Assembly (NCBI RefSeq): GCF_000315425.1
Contig: NZ_JH992922.1
Coordinates: 1,419,925-1,483,924, forward strand
Direction: 5' to 3'
DNA length: 64,000 nucleotides
Source of the DNA: Massilia timonae CCUG 45783
Lineage (GTDB): Bacteria > Pseudomonadota > Gammaproteobacteria > Burkholderiales > Burkholderiaceae_D
Of this stretch, positions 39,599-47,675 are shown in pieces (position 1 is the first letter of the stretch; the number at the start of each line of letters is the position of its first letter). The notes beneath the pieces were generated by a model. That model was not told where the DNA came from. It did no database searches and worked only from the letters and a program-made list of their open reading frames with translations. Made by a program: the position numbers and the translations under genes.

Positions 39599-41818
39599 AT
39601 GCACGCGCATCCAGTCACCGCCACCATGCTTCCCGGCGAACCCGCTCCCTTCTCCCAGACCCTCGAGACCGACAGCCAGCCACGCCTGCTGCTGGTCGAC
39701 GACGAGCCACGCCTGCTGTCCTCGCTGTACGAACTGCTGCAGGGACGCGGCTACCGCCTGGTCACCGCGCCGTCGGGGACCGAAGCCCTGGCCCAACTGT
39801 CCCGCCAGCACTTCGACCTCGTCCTGCTCGACCTGCGCCTGCCCGACATCGGCGGCCACGAGATCATGGACTTCATCAACGAGAAGGGCATCGACGCCGA
39901 CGTCATCGTGATGAGCGGCGAGATCGGCATCGACGCCGCGATCGGCGCGCTCAAGCGCGGCGCCTACAGCTACCTGCGCAAGCCCTACAGCCGCGAAGAG
40001 TTGCTCTCCACCGTGAGCAACGCGCTGCAGCGCCGTCGCCTGACCCTTGACAATGCGCGCATCGCGAACCAGCTCGAGAACTCCGAGAAGATGTACCGCT
40101 ACCTGGTGGACTCGTCGCCGGACATCATCTATACCCTGAACCACGAGGGCCGCTTCACCTTCGTGAACGACCGCGCCTACCAGCTGCTCGGCTATACCCG
40201 CGAAGAGCTGATCGGCCAGCACTACTCGATCCTGGTGCACGAGGAAGACCTGGAGCGCGCGCGCTACGTGTTCAACGAGCGCCGCGTCGACGAGCGCGCC
40301 TCGCGCAACGTCGAGCTGCGCCTGAAGTGCCGCGGCGGCAATGGCCACGACCGCACCTTCAACACCACCCTGATGACGATCTCGCTCAACGCGATCGGCA
40401 TGCACGTGCCGGACCAGGAAGTGAAGAAGCTCGAATTCTTCGGCACCTATGGCGTGGCGCGCGACATCACCGACCGCAAGCGCGCCGAAGAGGTCATCTC
40501 CTACCAGGCCTACCACGACATCCTGACCGACCTGCCGAACCGCATCCTGTTCAAGGACCGCCTGGGCCTGGCCGTGATCCAGGCCAAGCGCAAGCAGACC
40601 GAGCTCGCGGTGATGTTCATCGACCTGGACCGCTTCAAGCTGGTGAACGACACGCTGGGCCACGTGAAGGGCGACGAATTGCTGCAGCAGGCGGCCAGCC
40701 GCCTGAAGGAATGCCTGCGCAAGGGCGACACCCTGGCGCGCCAGGGCGGCGACGAGTTCACCATCGTGCTGCCCGAGCTGCGCGATCGCGACGACGCGCG
40801 CATGGTGGCGGATAAATTCCTGGAAGTGCTGCAGGACCCGTTCGACCTGGACGGCCACGAGGTGCACATCTCGGCCTCGATCGGCATCGCGATCTATCCG
40901 AAGGATGGCGAATCGATCGACGAGCTGCTGCGCCACGCCGACATCGCGATGTACCAGGTCAAGGCGCTGGGCAAGAACGGCCACAGCTTCTACCACGACT
41001 CGATGCTCGAAGTGTCGCACCAGAAGATAGCGCTGGAGCAGGCGCTGCGCCGCGCGCTCGAGCACGACGAGCTGGAGATGTTCTACCAGCCGCAGATCGA
41101 CGCCATGACCGGCCGCATCACCGGCGCCGAAGCGCTGATGCGCTGGAACCACCCGACCCGCGGCCGCCTGTCGGCGGGCGAGTTCCTGCCGTTCGCCGAA
41201 GAGAACGGCCTGATGCTGCCGATCTCGGACTGGATGATCGGCGCCCTGTGCCGCGACATGCTGCAGTGGAATGCGATCGGCGGCAGCGAGATCCGCCTGT
41301 CGCTGAACCTGTCGCCGCAATACCTGGACCGCGGCGACTTTTTCGAGAAGATGCGTGGCGCGCTGGCGCGCTACGGCATCTCGCCGCAGCAGATCGAGGT
41401 CGAGATCACCGAGAACATCTGCATCCGCAATCCGCAGTATGCGATCGAGCAGCTCAACAAGCTGTGCCAGTTGGGCGTGTCGATCGCGATCGACGATTTC
41501 GGCACCGGCTACTCGTCCTTGTCGTACCTGCACCGCTTCCCGATCCACACCGTCAAGATCGACCAGTCCTTCGTCAAGGAGATCCACCAGGAAGACGGCC
41601 ATTATCCGGTGATCCTGGCGATCATCTCGATCGCGCGCGGCCTGGGCCTGAACCTGATCGCCGAAGGCGTCGAGACCGAGGAGCAGGCGCGCTACCTGCG
41701 CGCCAACGGCTGCCTGACGATGCAGGGCTACCTGTACTACCGTCCGATTTCGCTGCAGGACTTCATGGCCGCGCTGCGCACCCAGTCGGGCGCCAGCCTG
41801 CGCGCGGTGCAGGCCTGA
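39599..41818 (+). CDS. Response regulator with PAS, GGDEF and EAL domains
   Basis: Domains in order are REC (about residues 28-145; LLLVDDEPRLL, phospho-acceptor in LVLLDLRLPD near residue 77), PAS/PAC (about 160-300), GGDEF (about 310-470) and EAL (about 480-730). GGDEF keeps an intact RQGGDEF, and EAL keeps EALMRW, EITENI, DDFGTGYSSL and AEGVETEEQ, so both synthesis and breakdown of c-di-GMP are possible. Phosphorylation by the upstream kinase would decide the balance. Starts at 39599 or 39626 are both possible; neither has a strong ribosome site. The gene begins 8 bp after the kinase and is followed 6 bp later by the Sel1-repeat gene. Confidence 0.93.
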   Translation: MHAHPVTATMLPGEPAPFSQTLETDSQPRLLLVDDEPRLLSSLYELLQGRGYRLVTAPSGTEALAQLSRQHFDLVLLDLRLPDIGGHEIMDFINEKGIDADVIVMSGEIGIDAAIGALKRGAYSYLRKPYSREELLSTVSNALQRRRLTLDNARIANQLENSEKMYRYLVDSSPDIIYTLNHEGRFTFVNDRAYQLLGYTREELIGQHYSILVHEEDLERARYVFNERRVDERASRNVELRLKCRGGNGHDRTFNTTLMTISLNAIGMHVPDQEVKKLEFFGTYGVARDITDRKRAEEVISYQAYHDILTDLPNRILFKDRLGLAVIQAKRKQTELAVMFIDLDRFKLVNDTLGHVKGDELLQQAASRLKECLRKGDTLARQGGDEFTIVLPELRDRDDARMVADKFLEVLQDPFDLDGHEVHISASIGIAIYPKDGESIDELLRHADIAMYQVKALGKNGHSFYHDSMLEVSHQKIALEQALRRALEHDELEMFYQPQIDAMTGRITGAEALMRWNHPTRGRLSAGEFLPFAEENGLMLPISDWMIGALCRDMLQWNAIGGSEIRLSLNLSPQYLDRGDFFEKMRGALARYGISPQQIEVEITENICIRNPQYAIEQLNKLCQLGVSIAIDDFGTGYSSLSYLHRFPIHTVKIDQSFVKEIHQEDGHYPVILAIISIARGLGLNLIAEGVETEEQARYLRANGCLTMQGYLYYRPISLQDFMAALRTQSGASLRAVQA

Positions 41819-41824
41819 CCGACC

Positions 41825-43408
41825 ATGCTCGACGCCCCGCTGCAATCGAGCGCCACGTCCACTCACAGCGCTGCGCATTCCGCCGAATTCCTCCGTGTGA
41901 AAGCGCAGGCCGAGCGCGGCGTCGCCCAGGCCCAGCACAGCCTGGGCTTCATGTACGTGAGCGGCCAGGGGGTGCCGAAGAGCGACGAGCTGGCGGTGGC
42001 CTGGTACCGGATGGCGGCGGCGGCGGGGCTGGCGCAGGCCCAGTACAACCTCGGCGTGATGTTCCAGAAGGGCCAGGGCGTCGAGCAGGACTTCGGCCAG
42101 GCGGCCCACTGGTACGGGCGCGCGGCCGACCAGGGTTATGCGCCGGCCCAGTACAACCTGGGCTGGCTGTACGCGAAAGGCCATGGCGTGGCCAGCGACG
42201 TGGGCCGGGCGCTGCACTGGTTCAGCCAGGCGGCGGACCAGGGCGAGCCGGGCGCGCAGCACAACCTGGGCATGATGTTCGAGACCGGCAAGGGCGTGGC
42301 CCAGGACCAGGAAGCGGCGCTGCGCTGGTACCGGCGCGCCGCCGAGCAGGGCTATGTGCGCTCGCAGTACAACCTGGGGCTGCGCTACGAGGCCGGCCAG
42401 GGCGTGGCGCGCGACGTGCGCGAGGCGCTGGCCTGGATGCGCAAGGCGGCGGAGCAGGGCCATGCGCCGGCCCAGTTCAACCTCGGCCTGCGCTACGACA
42501 AGGGCCAGGACGTCGAGCAGGACAGCCGGCAGGCGATCCTGTGGTACGGCCGCGCCGGCGAGCAGGGGCATGCCAGCTCGCAGTTCAATCTCGCGCTCAT
42601 TTACGACACCGGCCATGGCGTCCCGCGCGACGAAGCGCTGGCCCTGACGTGGTACCGGCGCGCCGCGGAACAAGGCCATGCCGGCGCCCAGAACAGCCTC
42701 GGCATGCGCCATGAACACGGACAGGGTGTGGCGGTCGACGCGGCGCAGGCGGCCGCCTGGTACCGGCGCGCGGCCGAGCAGGGGCTGCCGGCGGCCCAGT
42801 ACCACCTGGGACAGTTGCTCGATGCCGGCAACGGGGTTGAGCAGGATCCGGCCCAGGCGACCGACTGGTATCGCAGGGCGGCCGAGCAGGGCCACCTGCG
42901 GGCCCAGTTCGACCTGGGCCTGCGTTTCGAGGCTGGCAACGGCGTCGAGCAGGACAGCGCGCAGGCGCTGGCCTGGTACCGGCGTGCGGCCGGCCAGGAT
43001 TACGCGCCGGCCCAGTACATGGTGGGCGCGCTGCTCGACCGGATCGAGACCGGCGACCCGGTCGAGGCGACCGACTGGTTCCACAAGGCGGCCGACCAGA
43101 AGCACGCGCTGGCGCAGTTCGAGCTGGGGCTGCGCTACGACTGCGGCAAGGGCGTGGAGCGCGACTACGAGGCGGCCCATTTCTGGTACCTGTGCGCCGC
43201 GCGCCAGGGTCATGCGCGGGCCCAGTTCAACCTCGGCGTGATGTATGCGGCCGGGCAGGGCGCCCAGCGCGACCTGGTCGAGGCCTATGCCTGGCTGCAC
43301 CGGGCCGGCGGCGCCGGCGTGGCGGCGGCCAACGCCTATCTGGCGAAGCTCGCGGGCCGGATGGAGGCGCAACAGTTGTCCCAGGCCGAGCGCCTGGTTG
43401 CTGGTTGA
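41825..43408 (+). CDS. Sel1-like repeat protein (13 repeats)
   Basis: The 527-aa protein consists almost entirely of Sel1-type tetratricopeptide-like repeats of 36 residues. The unit is typified by AQYNLGVMFQKGQGVEQDFG, then QAAHWYGRAADQG. I count 13 consecutive units from about residue 28 to 500; unit 11 is two residues short and has lost the Gly-rich turn. There is no signal peptide or membrane segment, so it is cytoplasmic. Sel1 solenoids are protein-protein scaffolds. Being 6 bp downstream of the REC-PAS-GGDEF-EAL gene, it probably serves as an assembly or output partner of that c-di-GMP pathway; this is inferred from position only. Confidence 0.9.
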   Translation: MLDAPLQSSATSTHSAAHSAEFLRVKAQAERGVAQAQHSLGFMYVSGQGVPKSDELAVAWYRMAAAAGLAQAQYNLGVMFQKGQGVEQDFGQAAHWYGRAADQGYAPAQYNLGWLYAKGHGVASDVGRALHWFSQAADQGEPGAQHNLGMMFETGKGVAQDQEAALRWYRRAAEQGYVRSQYNLGLRYEAGQGVARDVREALAWMRKAAEQGHAPAQFNLGLRYDKGQDVEQDSRQAILWYGRAGEQGHASSQFNLALIYDTGHGVPRDEALALTWYRRAAEQGHAGAQNSLGMRHEHGQGVAVDAAQAAAWYRRAAEQGLPAAQYHLGQLLDAGNGVEQDPAQATDWYRRAAEQGHLRAQFDLGLRFEAGNGVEQDSAQALAWYRRAAGQDYAPAQYMVGALLDRIETGDPVEATDWFHKAADQKHALAQFELGLRYDCGKGVERDYEAAHFWYLCAARQGHARAQFNLGVMYAAGQGAQRDLVEAYAWLHRAGGAGVAAANAYLAKLAGRMEAQQLSQAERLVAG

Positions 43409-43479
43409 TGCACCGCATTTGAACCGGCAGCACGTGCGCACGGCTGCGCCAGCGCACCGTATGCGTAGGCACGCCGCGT

Positions 43480-43485
43480 TATACT
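43480..43485 (+). promoter_or_regulatory. -10 element of the radical-SAM/UdgX operon
   Basis: TATACT at 43480-43485 overlaps the first two bases of the LexA box, so LexA binding would block RNA polymerase. No good -35 is seen. The ATG is 27 bp downstream. Confidence 0.55.
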
Positions 43486-43499
43486 GTATGCCCATACAG
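43484..43499. promoter_or_regulatory. LexA (SOS) box
   Basis: CTGTATGCCCATACAG is a perfect 7-bp-arm palindrome and fits CTGT-N8-ACAG, the LexA operator of beta- and gammaproteobacteria. TA precedes it, as in the extended consensus TACTGT. It lies 13 bp upstream of the first gene and overlaps its -10. I saw no other CTGT-N8-ACAG in promoter positions elsewhere in the window. Confidence 0.85.
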
Positions 43500-43512
43500 C
43501 CACGCGCGCGCG

Positions 43513-44742
43513 ATGGAACTCAACGACAAGCTCGAAATCCTGGCCGACGCGGCCAAGTACGACGCATCCTGCGCCAGCAGCGGTGCGCCCAAGCGCGGCT
43601 CCGAAGGCAAGGACGGCCTGGGCGCCACCACCGGCATGGGCATCTGCCACAGCTATACGCCGGACGGCCGCTGCGTCTCGCTGCTCAAGATCCTGCTCAC
43701 CAATTTCTGCATCTACGACTGCCAGTACTGCATCAACCGGCGCACCTCGAACGTGCCGCGGGCGCGCTTCGCGGTCGATGAAGTCGTGAAGCTGACCCAG
43801 GATTTTTACCTGCGCAACTACATCGACGGCCTGTTCCTCAGCTCGGGCATCATCCAGTCGGCCGACTACACGATGGAGCAGCTGGTGGCAGTGGCGCGCC
43901 AGCTGCGCGAGGTGCACCAGTTCCGCGGCTACATCCACCTCAAGACCATTCCCGACGCCGATCCGCTCCTGATCCAGGAGGCCGGCCGCTGGGCCGACCG
44001 CCTGTCGGTGAACATCGAGCTGCCGACCCACGACAGCGTGACCCGCCTCGCGCCCGAAAAAAGCGTCCACACGATCAAGCTGGCGATGGGCTCGATCCGG
44101 CGCAAACTGGACGAAAAAGCCGAAGAGCCGAAGGCGCCGGCCTTCGCGCCGGCTGGCCAGAGCACGCAGATGATCGTCGGCGCCGACGCCAGCGACGACC
44201 ACACCATCCTGAACACGGCCGAGACGCTGTACGGCAGCTACAAGCTCAAGCGCGTGTATTACTCGGCCTTCAGCCCGATCCCGCACAGCCCCGGCAGCGT
44301 GCCGCTGGCGCCGCCGCCGCTGCTGCGCGAGCACCGCCTGTACCAGGCAGACTTTTTATTGCGCGGCTACGGCTTCACGGCTGGTGAACTGATGCCGCAA
44401 ACGGGCAACCTGGCACTGGACGTCGACCCCAAGCTGGCCTGGGCCCTGGCCAATCGCGAGCACTTCCCGATGGACCTGAACCGGGTGGATGCGTCGCTGA
44501 TCCCGCGCATTCCCGGCATTGGCCTGCGCAACGCCAAGCGCATCGTCGAGCTGCGCCGCCTGCGCCGCATCCGCTGGGAAGATTTATCTCGCCTGCGTTG
44601 CAGCCTCAAGAAGCTGGCGCCCTTCGTCGTCACCGCCGACTACAAGCCGGCGCAGGGCGCGACCAGTTCCGAGCTGCTGCGCAAGCACATGGCCGATGCG
44701 CCGCAGCAGATGAACCTGTGGCCCGAATTGCAGGCGGCATGA
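43513..44742 (+). CDS. Putative DNA modification/repair radical SAM protein (TIGR03916 family)
   Basis: The 409-aa product has a radical-SAM [4Fe-4S] motif at C66-x3-C70-x2-C73 (NFCIYDCQYCIN). It also has the family features GATTGMGICHSYTPDGRCVS near the start and RTSNVPRARF after the cluster. A C-terminal helix-hairpin-helix, IPRIPGIGLRNAKRIVELRR (about residues 331-350), implies DNA binding. Radical-SAM chemistry would act on DNA or a DNA lesion, but the reaction is not established for this family. It is coupled by an ATGA overlap to the UdgX fusion gene and lies directly behind a LexA box, so it should be induced by DNA damage. Confidence 0.93.
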   Translation: MELNDKLEILADAAKYDASCASSGAPKRGSEGKDGLGATTGMGICHSYTPDGRCVSLLKILLTNFCIYDCQYCINRRTSNVPRARFAVDEVVKLTQDFYLRNYIDGLFLSSGIIQSADYTMEQLVAVARQLREVHQFRGYIHLKTIPDADPLLIQEAGRWADRLSVNIELPTHDSVTRLAPEKSVHTIKLAMGSIRRKLDEKAEEPKAPAFAPAGQSTQMIVGADASDDHTILNTAETLYGSYKLKRVYYSAFSPIPHSPGSVPLAPPPLLREHRLYQADFLLRGYGFTAGELMPQTGNLALDVDPKLAWALANREHFPMDLNRVDASLIPRIPGIGLRNAKRIVELRRLRRIRWEDLSRLRCSLKKLAPFVVTADYKPAQGATSSELLRKHMADAPQQMNLWPELQAA

Positions 44743-46301
44743 GCGCCAGCGCCGGCGCGGATGCCAATGCCAGCGCCGCCGCCCTCGCCGCGACCGCGGT
44801 GGCGAGCGTGCGCGCGGGCCAGCCGCTGCCGGTGGACGGTTTCACCGCATGGCGCGCGGTGGCGCGCGAATTGCTGCGCGCTGGCGTGCCGCCCGAGGCG
44901 GTGACCTGGGGCGCGCCGGGCGCCGACCTGTTCTCGGGTGCGCCGGCTTCCCAAGCTGCTGCGCATAATGGGGGCGACCTCCTGGCGACTCAAGCGGTTG
45001 AGCAGGAGCCTTCCAATGCAACGGCGCCAAGGCCGCATGTCCCTCGCTCCCTGATGGAGATGCTGCAGACCGCCGCCTGCTACCGCGATCACGACCGCTG
45101 GGCCTTCCTGTATCGGGTGATCTGGCGCTGGCAACAGGGCGAGCACGACGTGCAATCGCCCGCCGATCCGGACGGGCAGCGGCTGCACGTGATGGTCAAG
45201 GCGGTGCGGCGCGAGGTACACGATATGCACGCCTACATCCGATTCCGTGAACGGCCGATCGAGGCCGGCGCGCCCCATTTCGTGGCCTGGTTCGAACCCA
45301 GCCACGACGTCCTGCCGCAGGTGGCCGAGCATTTTGTGGCGCGCATGGGCAAGGTGAGCTGGATGATCGCCACGCCCGACGCCAGCGTGCTGTGGGACGG
45401 CGCCACCCTGCACCATACCGGCCCGCTGATGTCGAGCGCGGCCGACCTCGACGATGCGGGCGAGGCCCTGTGGCTGACCTATTACCGCAGCATCTTCAAC
45501 CCGGCGCGCCTGAACACGCAGGTCATGAACAGCCACATCCCGTCGCGCTTCTGGAAGAACCTGCCGGAAGGCGCGCTGGTGCCGTCGCTGGTGAGCCAGG
45601 CCGGCCTCGGCGCGCGCCGCATCGGCCAGGTCGAGGCGGTAGGGCGGCGCAGCGGTCGCACGATCCCGATCGAAGCCGAACAGGCGCAGCCCGAGCGCCA
45701 GCAGCCGTCGAAGCTGGACGAGTGCCGGCGCTGCGACCTGTGGGAACACGCGACCCAGGCGGTCGGCGGCGAAGGGCCGAAGCACGCGCAGATCATGCTC
45801 GTCGGCGAGCAGCCGGGCGACCAGGAAGACCTGGCCGGCCAGCCCTTCGTCGGCCCGGCCGGCAAGCTGCTCGACCGCGTGTTCGAGCAGGCCGGCGTGG
45901 AGCGCAAGGGCGTCTACATCACCAACGCCGTCAAGCATTTCAAGTGGGAGCCGCGCGGCAAGCGGCGCCTGCACAAGACGCCGGCGCAGAAGGAGATCGA
46001 GGCCTGCCACTACTGGCTCGAGAAGGAGATCGCCACCCGCAAGCCCAAGGTCATCGTGGCGATGGGCGCGACCGCGCTCAAGTCGGTGCTGCAGGCCGGC
46101 AGCGCGACGCTCAAGGACAAGCTGGGACGGCCCATACGCCATGGCGACAGCTGGGTGGTGACGATCTACCACCCGTCGTACGTGCTGCGCGTGCCGGACG
46201 AGGCGTCCAAGCACGAGGCGTTTTCGGTGATGGTCAAGGGCTTGAAGCTGGCGCAGGAATTATTGGACCGGCCAGATGTGCCGGAGCCGCCGGAAAGCTG
46301 A
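44739..46301 (+). CDS. udgX: DUF4130 / UdgX-family uracil-DNA glycosylase fusion
   Basis: The 520-aa product fuses an N-terminal DUF4130 domain (TIGR03915 type; about residues 75-290) to a C-terminal UdgX domain (TIGR03914 type; about residues 325-510). UdgX features are CRRC (iron-sulfur ligands), GEQPGDQEDLAGQPFVGPAG, NAVKHFKWEPRGKRRLHKTP and HPSYVLR. In mycobacterial UdgX the His of the KRRIH loop becomes covalently joined to the abasic sugar after uracil removal. The equivalent here is KRRLH, with the His kept. The ATG at 44739 overlaps the radical-SAM stop. It acts on uracil in DNA; DUF4130 function is unknown. Confidence 0.92.
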   Translation: MSASAGADANASAAALAATAVASVRAGQPLPVDGFTAWRAVARELLRAGVPPEAVTWGAPGADLFSGAPASQAAAHNGGDLLATQAVEQEPSNATAPRPHVPRSLMEMLQTAACYRDHDRWAFLYRVIWRWQQGEHDVQSPADPDGQRLHVMVKAVRREVHDMHAYIRFRERPIEAGAPHFVAWFEPSHDVLPQVAEHFVARMGKVSWMIATPDASVLWDGATLHHTGPLMSSAADLDDAGEALWLTYYRSIFNPARLNTQVMNSHIPSRFWKNLPEGALVPSLVSQAGLGARRIGQVEAVGRRSGRTIPIEAEQAQPERQQPSKLDECRRCDLWEHATQAVGGEGPKHAQIMLVGEQPGDQEDLAGQPFVGPAGKLLDRVFEQAGVERKGVYITNAVKHFKWEPRGKRRLHKTPAQKEIEACHYWLEKEIATRKPKVIVAMGATALKSVLQAGSATLKDKLGRPIRHGDSWVVTIYHPSYVLRVPDEASKHEAFSVMVKGLKLAQELLDRPDVPEPPES

Positions 46302-46410
46302 CGTATGCATGATATGCGCCGTTCATGTAATTGAAACAGCCGTGTTACAGCGGCTTCGCTGACGCTGCCATTGGCGTAAGATCTGGCGATTCCCATCACC
46401 GGATCATTTC

Positions 46411-47442
46411 ATGAGCAAACTCGCCGTACCTGCTTTCTGCATATGCATGCTGGCCGCTCCCGCCTGGGCGCAATCGGAAGATGCGACCGTCCCGGCGCAG
46501 GCCGCCGTCGATGTGCTTGAGACCGCCGCCGAACCGGCGCCGGAGCAGATCCACGTCGTGGCCCAGCGCCCCGGACCGGGCATGTGGAAGGTAACGAAGG
46601 GCGAGCACGTGTTGTGGGTGTTCGGCATGTACGGGCCGGTGCCAAAGAACATGCAGTGGCGCTCGCAGCAGGTCGAAAACGTCATCATGAATTCGCAGGA
46701 ATACCTGTCGGCGCCAAGCGTCTCGGCCAGCCCGGGTTTCTTCAGGGGGATCACGCTGCTGCCAAGCTTCATCGGCATGCGCAAGAATCCGGATGGCGCA
46801 ACCTTGCGTGACGTGATGCCGGCGGAGGAGTATGCGCGCTGGACCACGCTCAAGTCCAGGTACTTGCCCGAGAACGACGACGTCGAGCGCGAGCGCCCGA
46901 TCTTCGCGGCGGAGGTGTTGTCGAACGCCGCGCGCAAGCAGGCGGGCCTGGTCGACAGCTACGCGGTGCGCAAGCCGCTGCTGGACCTGGTCAAGAAGGC
47001 GAAGCTGAAGGAGACCTCGTCGACCTTCCAGCTGCCGATGGACAATGCGCGCACGGTGCTGAAGAACTTCAAGAAATCGACCCTGGGCGACGCCGCCTGC
47101 CTGGCGCGTACGATGGCCACGCTGGAGCAGGACATCGAGGCCGCCAGCCAGCGCGCCAATGCCTGGGCCAAGGGCGATATGGATGAAATGCGCAAGCTGG
47201 ATTTCGCCAGCCGCGAAGAGGCCTGTTCCGGCGCCCTGATGAACAGCGCGGCATTCGATGCCGAGCCCGAATTCAAGCATATGAGGACGCGTGCGAACGA
47301 AAAATGGATCGCTTCGGCCGAGAAGGCGCTCGCGGCCAATGCCTCGACCTTCGCCGTGCTGAAGATCGAGGATATCTTCGACCCGACAGGGGTCATCTCG
47401 GCGCTGGCGGCGAAGGGATATGCGGTCGAGCAGCCGGATTGA
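46411..47442 (+). CDS. TraB/GumN-family periplasmic protein
   Basis: The 343-aa product has a signal peptide (cleavage near PAWAQS, residue 21) and then the TraB/GumN start PGMWKVTKGEHVLWVFGMYG. The usual His-containing GT-HVxxP of this family is replaced by MYGPVPKNMQW. The C-terminal part ends AKGYAVEQPD, where the family typically has a GY-V strand. Members are thought to have a metalloprotease-like (Tiki/EreA-related) fold, but their substrates are mostly unknown. With the histidine missing, catalytic activity is doubtful. It stands alone between the UdgX operon and tRNA-Gly. Confidence 0.78.
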   Translation: MSKLAVPAFCICMLAAPAWAQSEDATVPAQAAVDVLETAAEPAPEQIHVVAQRPGPGMWKVTKGEHVLWVFGMYGPVPKNMQWRSQQVENVIMNSQEYLSAPSVSASPGFFRGITLLPSFIGMRKNPDGATLRDVMPAEEYARWTTLKSRYLPENDDVERERPIFAAEVLSNAARKQAGLVDSYAVRKPLLDLVKKAKLKETSSTFQLPMDNARTVLKNFKKSTLGDAACLARTMATLEQDIEAASQRANAWAKGDMDEMRKLDFASREEACSGALMNSAAFDAEPEFKHMRTRANEKWIASAEKALAANASTFAVLKIEDIFDPTGVISALAAKGYAVEQPD

Positions 47443-47471
47443 TCCGGGGCAGGCGCGGGAGGGGCGGAAAA

Positions 47472-47501
47472 TTGTCAAACCGTCCCAAACGCGCGTAGAA
47501 T
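47472..47501 (+). promoter_or_regulatory. Promoter of tRNA-Gly(CCC)
   Basis: TTGTCA (47472-47477) and TAGAAT (47496-47501) are 18 bp apart, 9 bp before the tRNA 5' end. Position and quality fit a strong stable-RNA promoter. Confidence 0.65.
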
Positions 47502-47510
47502 GCTGGCAAC

Positions 47511-47584
47511 GCGGGTGTAGTTCAATGGTAGAACGGCAGCTTCCCAAGCTTCATACGAGGGTTCGATTCCCTTCACCCGCTCCA
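47511..47584 (+). tRNA. tRNA-Gly, anticodon CCC
   Basis: The 74-nt cloverleaf includes an encoded CCA. Acceptor GCGGGTG pairs with CACCCGC. The D stem is GTTC/GAAC, and the T arm holds GTTCGATTC. The anticodon loop TTCCCAA gives anticodon CCC at 47543-47545, reading GGG codons. The anticodon stem GCAGC/GCTTC has a C-U mismatch at its second pair; the other four pair. Overall it closely resembles E. coli tRNA-Gly(CCC). Confidence 0.93.
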
Positions 47585-47675
47585 GTTGCCATTCCTGTGG
47601 CTGAGCAGCGCCATCCCGTCTCCGATCGCGATATCCTCCGAGTTCTTCCGTTTTGCCGAGCAAGGAGCGCTTCGC

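Noticed and set aside
41900..43330. DNA-level tandem repeats of about 108 bp
   Set aside because: They are the codons of the 36-residue Sel1 protein repeats; the nucleotide copies are diverged and no separate DNA repeat element is implied.
39314..43495. A continuous open frame of about 1,390 codons on the minus strand opposite the signalling operon
   Set aside because: It mirrors the codon structure of three well-supported plus-strand genes, is rich in His, Arg, Ala and Gly without any domain, and has no ribosome site. It is an artefact of high GC.
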